This document shows positions 57,702-64,000 of a DNA stretch of 64,000 nt, piece by piece. Within the stretch, counting starts at the first letter, position 1. The number at the start of each line of letters is the position of its first letter. The notes beneath the pieces were generated by a model that saw only the letters and a list, made by a program, of their open reading frames with translations, ran no database searches and was not told the origin of the DNA. This stretch comes from Platanthera guangdongensis. Lineage: Eukaryota; Streptophyta; Magnoliopsida; Asparagales; Orchidaceae. The position numbers and the translations under genes are program-made. The stretch spans positions 25,290,208 through 25,354,207 of the forward strand of contig CM077151.1 in NCBI GenBank assembly GCA_039583875.1. The letters are read 5' to 3'.

Positions 57702-57896
57702 TGTAGAAAGAGAGACGCGGGAGAGAGAAAATCACCCTGAATTTTTATTATATTAAAAGAATAAGAATACATACACTTTTATAAAGGGAGAAAGAGGGAG
57801 AAACTTCTACATTTACAATGTGGGACTAAATAAACTATACACTGGGCAATACAAATGGGCCTTTCCTAATGGGCTTAATCTATTTTATCTTTAACA
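57702..57896 (-). repeat. 5' LTR of minus-strand Copia
   Basis: On the minus strand it runs TGTTAAAGATAAAATAG to CTCTTTCTACA, 195 bp. A TATAAAAGTG (about 57775-57784) is a likely TATA box. Confidence 0.9.
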
Positions 57897-58169
57897 GCTT
57901 CTAACAAATGTTATTACGATACATGACAAAAAAAAAGTAGATTCAACATCGGGATGCTCATGTAGCGTTGTGCACTAAGGTGGCGTTTGGTTGAGCTTAT
58001 TAGTTGCGGTGTGGTGGAAACGCAACGCAATTTTGTGAAAAAGCAGTGTTTGGCTCGGCTGATTTCCAAATCCCGTTTCCTAGATTCCGCGGTTTTATAT
58101 TAGGCCCCAGACGCGAAAACAATCCCCGTTCCGCTTCCGCCGCAACAAATCTCCTGACCTAAGGCGCGA

Positions 58170-58600
58170 TGGCACCGGCCCTTCCCTTCCCCAATCGGAT
58201 CGACGACGGCAGTAGCAGCGGCGTCCCCGTGCAGGTTGTCCAGACCCGATTCGCTTCCCTGTGCGCCTCCTCTTCCCGGTGTTTCCCGGTCGCGCCTCTT
58301 TCTTCCCTCTTCCCGGTGTTTCCTCGATCGCTCCTCTTATTCCCGGAGCGGTAGCAGCGGCGTCCCGATCAACGACGATCCTCGACGACGGCTAGCAAAT
58401 TCGCAGTCGCCTCTTCTTCCCGGAAACGTTCAAGTCGCGTGCGCCTCTTCTTCCCGATCGACAACGATCAGACGCTTGCGCCTCTTGCTGTAGCCGCGTG
58501 TTCTCTGGTGGTTATTGGTGGATTCGCTGCGCCTCTTCTTCCCGGAAAAGCTCCCCTTCTTCTTCATCACACAGCCGGCCTTAGAGGAAGGTATCCATCC
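58170..58600 (+). other. Harbinger 5' region with GCGCCTCTTCTTCCCGG repeats
   Basis: About six imperfect copies of GCGCCTCTTCTTCCCGG lie between 58258 and 58550. An ATG at 58169 opens a 61-codon frame without recognisable domain. This is probably leader sequence. Confidence 0.4.
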
Positions 58601-58626
58601 TCTTCCTTTTCTTTGCTCATTATTGT

Positions 58627-59305
58627 GACTGTTATGTGTGTGTTTTGTTTGTGTTAAATGTTTTGTGTGTTTGATATATGTGTGTGTGTTGTATATATAT
58701 TTGTGTGTGTGTGTGTGTTGTGTTGTATGTGTGATTGTTTGTTATATATGTGTGTGTGTGTGTCTGTTGTATATATATTTCTGTATGTGTGTGTGTATGT
58801 GTATATGTGTGTTTGTGTATGTGTGTGTGTGTTTGTGTGTGTGTTGAATGTGTGTTGTTGGTGTGTGTGTTTGTGTGTGTGTGTTTGTATGTGTGTTGTA
58901 TGTGTGTGTGTATGTTTAGGGTATGTGTGTTGTATGTGTGTGTGTGTGTTTGTGTGTGTGTTGTATGTGTGTTGTTGGTGTGTTATTGTTGTGTGTTGGT
59001 GTGTGTGTTTGTATGTGTGTTGTATGTGTGTGTGTATGTTTAGGGTATGTGTGTTGTATGTTTGTGTATGTGTGTGTGTGTGTGTATGTTTGTGTGTGTT
59101 GTATGTGTGTTGTATGTGTGTTGGTGTGTGTGTTTGTGTGTGTGTTTGTATGTGTGTTGTATGTGTGTTTGTATGTGTGTTGTATGTGTGTGTGTGTGTG
59201 TGTGTGTTTGTGTATGTGTGTTGTATGTGTGTGTGTTTGTTGTGTTTGTTTGTTATATGTGTGTGTGTGTGTGTGCTGTATATATATTTGTGTGTGAGTA
59301 TGTTA
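58627..59305. repeat. GT-rich microsatellite block, about 680 bp
   Basis: TGTGTG runs are broken regularly by TTTGTA, TGTTGTA and GTTTAGGG words. Parts of 58870-58960 and 59010-59100 are near copies of each other (GTATGTTTAGGGTATGTGTG). It lies upstream of the transposase exon and makes artefactual Cys/Val frames of over 200 codons. Confidence 0.95.
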
Positions 59306-59384
59306 TATGTTGTGTGGTACGTGTGTGGAACAAGAAGGACTGCATCCCGGGAAATCCTGCCGCTGACAATATACGTACTATCGC

Positions 59385-60332
59385 ATAATGAATCAATGAG
59401 AAAAACAATTGAGCGCTTTCAGCATTCAACGGAGACAGCTAGCCGATTTTTTTCTCGAGGTCTTCGTGTTTTGCTGAAGTTAGCGAAAGAAGTGATTCAG
59501 TCATCAGATAGATCTTTCAGCAGTACTCCCCCAGAGATTATGTATGACACACGTTACATACCATTTTTTAAAGATTGCATCGGAGCAATTGATGAGACAC
59601 ATGTTCACGCGTGCATATCAGTTGGAAGTCAGGTACCTTATATTGGGAGACGTGGCAGTCCAACCCAAAATGTCATGGTTGCTTGTGATTTCAATATGTG
59701 CTTCACTTTCGTTATGCCGGGTTGGGAGGGATCAGCGCACGATAGCCGTATTTTCAATTTTGCGATAAGTGATCCACGTTACACCTTCCCGCATCCACCT
59801 CTGGGTAACTATGTAAAATTTTGTTATATTATTTATAAAATAATTGCCCCTAAATATTATTAAATAATTTTCAGGAAAATATTACTTGCTAGATTCTGGT
59901 TATCCTCTGCAAAGAGGATACCTGAAACCGTATCAAGATACGCGCTATCATCTACCAGATTTTGCTCGTGGTGGTCGTCGAGCCGAAGGAGACCGAGAGA
60001 TTTTCAATCACGCACACTCATCACTAAGAAGTGTGATAGAACGATCTTTTGGTGTTTGGAAAAAGAAATGGGTCATACTACAGGACATGTCAAGTTATCG
60101 TTTCGACAAGCAAATAGCTATTGTGATTGCCACTATGTGTTTACATAATTTCATTCGTCGGCATACATCGCGTGTGGACATTGATTTTAGTGAGTCTGAA
60201 CAAAGGGTTCAAGACCATGGGATCTCCTCACAAGGTCCACAAAAGACATGTACTGACACTGCAGGTGGTGTAGAGGAGATGATTGCGCTACGTAATAGTA
60301 ATGTGAATCAGCTGTATGAATCAAGAGCGTAA
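59385..60332 (+). CDS. PIF/Harbinger transposase (DDE_Tnp_4), 5' exon uncertain
   Basis: Exon a ends at 59804 and exon b runs 59875-60332. A 70-base intron with GTAACT...TTTTCAG (59805-59874) joins them in frame (PPLG then KYYLLDSGYP). Domain order is normal: LSHNESMRKTIERFQHSTET, then GAIDETHVHA (first Asp), GWEGSAHDSRIF (second Asp), LDSGYPLQRGYLKPY, SVIERSFGVWKKKW (Glu) and ATMCLHNFIRRH. All three catalytic residues are present. The reading frame runs back without a stop through the GT block, so the true N-terminal exon cannot be placed; 59385 is only where similarity becomes clear. A helix-turn-helix-containing N-terminus of about 100 residues, usual in the family, is missing or hidden behind an intron. 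Confidence 0.85.
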
Positions 60333-61085
60333 AGTGTAAAACATTGTATCAATGAGCTTTAATTTTGTGTTATGAATGAATATTTGTTTAATATTGTGTT
60401 ATGTCACTTTCATATTTGAAAATTTGTTTTTTGGTAAAAACTCCGTTTTGAATCCAAACAACTTTTCGGAAACTCCGTTTTGTAAACTCTGTTTCACCCA
60501 AACAGTTTTTTAACAAAACTCTGTTTTCCAGAATCCTCACTTTTTCAATCAGCAACAGCTCATCAACAGCTTTTCATCAGCAACATCTCAACCAAACAGA
60601 GCATAAATATAATCTTGTGACCCTCCACTATAACCAATTGATTAGGTTGGATGCATAGGTTCTAAAAATATTACTATGATACAAGAAAAAATTGAAAATA
60701 TTAGACCAAATATTGGGAAGCTCATATATCATCATGAGCTTAATATCAATTACGCGACCCTCTACCAAAAAAAAGTCAGCCCGGTGCACAAAGCATCCCC
60801 GCTCAATGAGGGTTCGGGGAAGGGTCTCATCACAAGGATGAAATGTAGGCAGACCTTACACTCCACCTATAACCAATCGATTAGGTTGGATGCATAAATT
60901 CTAAAAATATTACTATGATACATGAAAATATTGAAAATATTAGACTCAATATCGGGAAGCTCATATATCATTATGAGCTTAATATCTATCATGTGACCCT
61001 CTACCTTAAAAAAAGGCAGCCTGGAGCACAAAGCATCCCCACACAGTGAGAGTACGGGAAAGGGTCCCATCATAGGAAAAATTTT

Positions 61086-61263
61086 AGGTGCCCATAGTGT
61101 GCATAGAGCTATGCACACCAAGGGTTTTTTAAGCTGTAAAATGAGCGTAAAAATGACCTTACGGCAGTAATATGAAAATACAGTCGTAATGTCATTTTAC
61201 AACTATAATGCATGTTGTAAAAAGCCCTTGGTGTGCGTAGCTCTATACACACTATGAGCAACT
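61086..61263. mobile_element. MITE, 178 bp, with 9-bp target duplication
   Basis: AAAAATTTT lies on both sides (61077-61085, 61264-61272). TIRs of about 39 bases: left AGGTGCCCATAGTGTGCATA..., right reverse complement AGTTGCTCATAGTGTGTATA..., both ending CACACCAAGGG. Long TIRs with a 9-bp duplication suggest a Mutator-type MITE. It sits in the tandem array. Confidence 0.8.
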
Positions 61264-61450
61264 AAAAATTTTCCCCCATCACACTATGCACACTGTAGGC
61301 AAACCTTACCCGGCATTTTTGTCTTTTTGGTTGGATAAAAATGTTTCAACAAATGTTAATATGATACAAGACAAAAAAAATTTAGATTCCACAACTGGAC
61401 GCTTATGCATCATTTTGAATTTAATATAGATCATGTGACCCTCCATATAC

Positions 61451-61827
61451 AACCCGTATTTAGCGAGCATAAGGAAGGTTCGCCACAGTAAAACCGTAAT
61501 AAGAGCAAGTCTAATCCCGGAGTCCAATGGGCGAGCCCGGCAAGATGAATGAACTGGCTGGTAGCCAAGAGCGGGCTCATCACGTATTCTAGGGGGCGAG
61601 CCCAAGTAGCATAGTCGGACGCGATGCTGAGTAAGCGAGGCGAGCCTAGGCCAATCCAACCCTCAGGCTCGCCCAGGTTAATAAGCGATATTTTTTTGAA
61701 GGCATGGTTAACTGAAGACCGTCATGGTCTGAGAATAGTATTCTTGTGAAGGTGGAGGATGTTATCTGCAGTCCATTTGGGTCTGTGAATAGCATTTTGA
61801 TTAAGACGGACGCCTCTACATGCAAAT
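61451..61827. other. Intergenic, no gene seen
   Basis: GCGAGCCC/GGGCTCGCC words recur (61530, 61595, 61665). No gene or element end was recognised. Confidence 0.4.
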
Positions 61828-62010
61828 TGTTGAGAGTGCCCAAAGTTTGTATGTATTACTCAAGTATGTAATTACAAGGAGAGAATACAAATATATAGGA
61901 GAGAGGAGAGATGAATAAATCTTATACATGATGTGAGACTAAAGAAGGAGGAGAAAGAAAACAAACAAAGAGGGTCATTAAATGGGCCTTTTACATGGGC
62001 TTTTCCAATA
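61828..62010 (-). repeat. 3' LTR of terminal Copia element
   Basis: On the minus strand it starts TATTGGAAAAGCCC, where TGTTGG would be expected, and ends GCACTCTCAACA. The PPT AGCTTGCGGGGGAG lies immediately before it (62011-62024). Confidence 0.75.
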
Positions 62011-62013
62011 CTC

Positions 62014-63145
62014 CCCCGCAAGCTGGAGCGTACAAGTCGTATGCGCCAAACTTCGATAGGCATTGATAGAAGAGGGTACTAGGTAGAGCTTTGGTGAGGA
62101 TGTCAGCAACCTGTTCAGTACCCGGAACATGCTTGAGCTCGATCTTCTTCATGTGGACTTTCTCTCGGATGAAATGACAATCTACCTCAATATGCTTCGT
62201 TCTTTCGTGAAAGACCGGGTTCTTAGCAATATGTATGGCAGCTTGACTGTCACATAGGAGGAGAGCTTGTGAAGATAGTTTAACTCCAAGGTCGGTAAGG
62301 AGACTCTCAATCCATGTGAGTTCAGAGACCACAGCAGCCATTGCCCGATATTCTGCTTCTGCCGAGGATCGAGCAACCACTGCTTGTTTCTTGCTTCGCC
62401 AAGTAATCAGATGTCCTCCAAAATAGGTGCAAAACCCGCTAGTAGATCGTCGATCGTCGAGGGAGCCAGCGTAGTCGGCATCAGAGTATGTCACTAGTGT
62501 AGGAATGGAAGATGAGGTTTTGTATACAAGTCCTTGGCCAGGAGCTGTCTTAAGATATCTGAGAATGCGTTCCACAGCCTGGAGATGAGAGCTTCGAGGA
62601 GAGTGCATATAGCGACTAACGAGTCCCACAGCGAAAGATATATCAGGTCTTGTAACTGTTAGGTAGATAAGTTTCTCAACTAGACGACGATAATATTCTG
62701 GATTTTGTAGAAGAGAATCAGAGTCTGAGCCCTGAGCACATAGTTTGTGATTTGCATTCATGGGAGTGTTAATATGTTTGCAGCCAGAGTAGCCCGCATC
62801 ATGAAGAAGATCCAGACAGTATTTTCGCTGAGAGAGAACCAGACCATCTGACCGTCTGGCCACTTCCAGACCGAGGAAGTACCGAAGATGTTCCAGATCT
62901 TTAGTTTGGAAAACGGAGCTCAGATGTAGCTTAACGGCCTGTATGATGTCCAAGTCATTTCCAGTAATAATGATGTCGTCGACATATACCAATAGGAGAA
63001 CCGTACCCGTTGCCCGGTGACGAGTAAACAATGAGAAGTCAGCCGAGCTTCGAGTGAAGCCAATTGCTCGGAGAGTTTGCTGAACTTGTCGAACCATGCC
63101 CGAGGGGATTGTTTGAGACCATATAGTGATTTGAGAAGGTGACAA
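62014..63145 (-). pseudogene. Copia RT C-terminus plus RNase H, long open frame
   Basis: An uninterrupted stretch of over 370 codons. In order: [27 protein letters not shown] (active site), LRYFLGLEVARRSDGLVLSQ, YYRRLVEKLIYLTVTRPDIS, then RNase H TYSDADYAGSLDDRRSTSG, QAVVARSSAEAEYRAMAA, LLCDSQAAIHIAKNPVFH and HIEVDCHFIREKV, ending AYDLYAPACGG at the PPT. All expected RNase H acidic residues are present. The stop falls just inside the LTR. It is the best preserved retroelement enzyme in the window, but the upstream RT is frameshifted near 63075, so this copy is not intact. Confidence 0.88.
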
Positions 63146-63871
63146 ACCCGTGACTTCCCCGTGGTCTCAAACCCGGGAGGTTGTTGCATGTAAACAGTTT
63201 CCTGAAGGTCGTCATTCAGGAAAGCGTTCTTGACGTCGAGTTGAAATAAGGGTCATTGACGATGGACAGCAACAGAAATGAGAATGCGGACCGTGTTAAG
63301 CTTAGCGACCAGAGAGAGTCTCGTCATAGTCGAGTCCCTGCTGCTGGGTGAAGCCACGAGCAACCAAACGAGCTTTGAGTCTATCAATGGTCCCATCAGG
63401 GACATGTTTGATGACGAAGACCCATTTGCACCCAACAGGTTTCTGGCCGGGAGGAAGAGGCACCAAGGTCCAAGTCTGGTTCGCCCACAGAGCAGCCATC
63501 TCTTCTTCCATGGCAGCACGCCACCCAGGATGTTGAAGAGCGTCCTGTACAGAAGTGGGAATAGAGACCGAGGATAGTGAAGTAGCCAAGGTCTGAAGAG
63601 GGGGAGAGAGGCGATGGAGAGAAACATAGTTCGTCATCAGATGAGCTGTAGAGGCCGGTACCGGAGCAGCAGAACACGGAGAAGCCGAGGTCGAAGCCGA
63701 CTGCATAGGAGCAACGGGAGGAAGAGGGCGACGAGTATAGACCCGAATGACGGGCGGTCGAGGAGGGTCAAGGGTGGGAGGAGGCGGAGGAATGGTGTTA
63801 GGGGAGTGGACGGGGATCACCGGCCGTGGGATGGAGGATGGTGGAGAAGGTGGTGGTAGAAGAGGTGGCAC
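63080..63871 (-). pseudogene. Copia RT N-terminal half, two lesions
   Basis: A Pro-rich linker (from 63871) leads to LQHPGWRAAMEEEMAALWAN, PVGCKWVFVIKHVPDGTIDR and ARGFTQQQGLDYDET. A one-base loss near 63310 follows (LSGR where LSPVAKL is usual), then an in-frame TGA near 63257 where the family has TGG ([14 protein letters not shown]). [20 protein letters not shown] and [18 protein letters not shown] continue to the frameshift at about 63075. Confidence 0.85.
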
Positions 63872-63888
63872 AGGAGGAGGGAAGAAGG

Positions 63889-64000
63889 GTTGATCCTCCC
63901 GGAAAGTAACATCAGTAGATACAGAGACCTTCCGGGTGACCGGAGAGTAGCAAACATAACCCTTTTGGGTGCGGGAGTAGCTGACGAAAATATGTTTGGC
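63889..64000 (-). pseudogene. Copia integrase C-terminal end, cut by window
   Basis: The minus strand reads AKHIFVSYSRTQKGYVCYSP then VTRKVSVSTDVTFRE. This is the Copia integrase C-terminal GYS-TQKGY-CY-P...V-VS-DVTF pattern and is open as far as visible. Confidence 0.75.

Larger units (their letters stand above)
52418..57896 (-). mobile_element. Copia LTR retrotransposon, complete structure, short LTRs
   Basis: Minus-strand element with near-identical short LTRs (52418-52602, 57702-57896), PBS, PPT, and gag, protease, integrase, RT and RNase H in order. Flanks AATTC and GCTTC could be a 5-bp duplication with two changes; the array around it supports this, since uninterrupted units have one such motif. 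The coding frame is interrupted several times, including by a 73-bp tandem duplication and an altered protease site. Confidence 0.9.
57979..60603 (+). mobile_element. PIF/Harbinger transposon, complete ends
   Basis: The element is flanked by TAA on both sides (57976-57978, 60604-60606). The 17-base ends GGTGGCGTTTGGTTGAG and, reverse-complemented, TGCTCTGTTTGGTTGAG match in the inner 10 bases. It contains a Harbinger transposase gene with one intron and a 680-bp GT-rich block. The right subterminal region repeats AACTCCGTTTT four times. The Myb/SANT partner ORF usual in autonomous Harbinger elements was not found. Confidence 0.88.
52274..61450. repeat. Old tandem array split by three later insertions
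   Basis: A unit with TTCTAACAAATGTTATTAYG, ATACATGACA, CATCGGGATGC, ATCATGTGACCCTCC and AACCAATTGATTAGGTTGGA recurs at about 52274-52417, 57897-57975 plus 60604-60655, 60656-60870, 60895-61076 and 61340-61450. The Copia element, the Harbinger element and a MITE all sit inside it. Without them the units are about 140-240 bp. The unit's origin is unknown. Confidence 0.65.
61828..64000 (-). mobile_element. Copia LTR retrotransposon, 3' part, runs off window
   Basis: Minus-strand element with a 183-bp 3' LTR, PPT, RNase H, RT and the integrase C-terminus at the window edge. It is related to the Copia element at 52418-57896 (shared [45 protein letters not shown]), but the LTRs differ, so it is a separate family or subfamily and not a duplicate. 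Confidence 0.9.

Noticed and set aside
58169..58354. Small plus-strand frame at the Harbinger 5' end as the missing Myb/SANT protein
   Set aside because: No Trp-rich helix-turn-helix pattern; it consists of the leader repeat.
58638..59330. Long Cys/Val-rich reading frames through the GT block
   Set aside because: TGTGTG repeats code for Cys-Val in two frames without stops; composition artefact.

Overview
The window looks like plant nuclear DNA, probably an angiosperm and most likely a monocot. It has nested LTR retrotransposons, hAT and PIF/Harbinger transposons with spliced or broken transposases, many MITEs, AT-rich intergenic sequence and one intron-containing gene with the plant-specific MERSEP N-terminus. 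There are no bacterial gene clusters, CRISPR arrays, rRNA genes or convincing tRNA genes. A 500-base run of N at 20952-21451 marks a scaffold gap. The organism call is inference from sequence style, not from a database match.

Layout. 1-6032: MITEs, a 417-bp foldback element, microsatellites and a possible 5'-UTR/promoter. 6033-12686: a MITE split by a composite hAT locus, namely a complete hAT copy, a near-identical second copy of 1206-2330, and a second hAT copy missing its 5' end. 12785-15430: a third, partial foldback copy, then GGAGTG-rich and AT-rich sequence. 15436-19649: a Tat-like Ty3/gypsy derivative bounded by a perfect ATTAT duplication; it keeps a 5' LTR stub, a 79-bp tandem array, a decayed antisense extra ORF and a full 3' LTR, with gag-pol gone. 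19655-30298: gap, gypsy fragments, an LTR-like insertion in a tandem repeat, and a gag/protease/integrase gypsy remnant on the minus strand with its long LTR. 30301-30904: four tRNA-headed SINE-like copies, two of them forming a 112-bp palindrome. 31016-36334: a complete but decayed plus-strand Copia element. 36335-43486: AT-rich intergenic DNA with TA and 20-bp arrays. 43487-47700: a minus-strand plant gene with three clear coding exons. 52274-61450: an old tandem repeat array now split by a complete minus-strand Copia element (52418-57896), a complete Harbinger element (57979-60603) and a 9-bp-TSD MITE (61086-61263). 61828-64000: the 3' part of another minus-strand Copia element, running off the window.

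Almost all coding capacity belongs to transposable elements and most of it is broken. The least damaged protein-coding units are the MERSEP-type gene, the hAT transposase at 6656-8591 (one 2-base lesion), the Harbinger transposase (C-terminal two thirds intact across one intron) and the RT-RNase H end of the third Copia element. The main points of interest are structural: an hAT locus that looks like unequal crossing over plus a poly-T deletion, a non-autonomous Tat derivative carrying only the antisense ORF, and several independent insertions within one repeat array.
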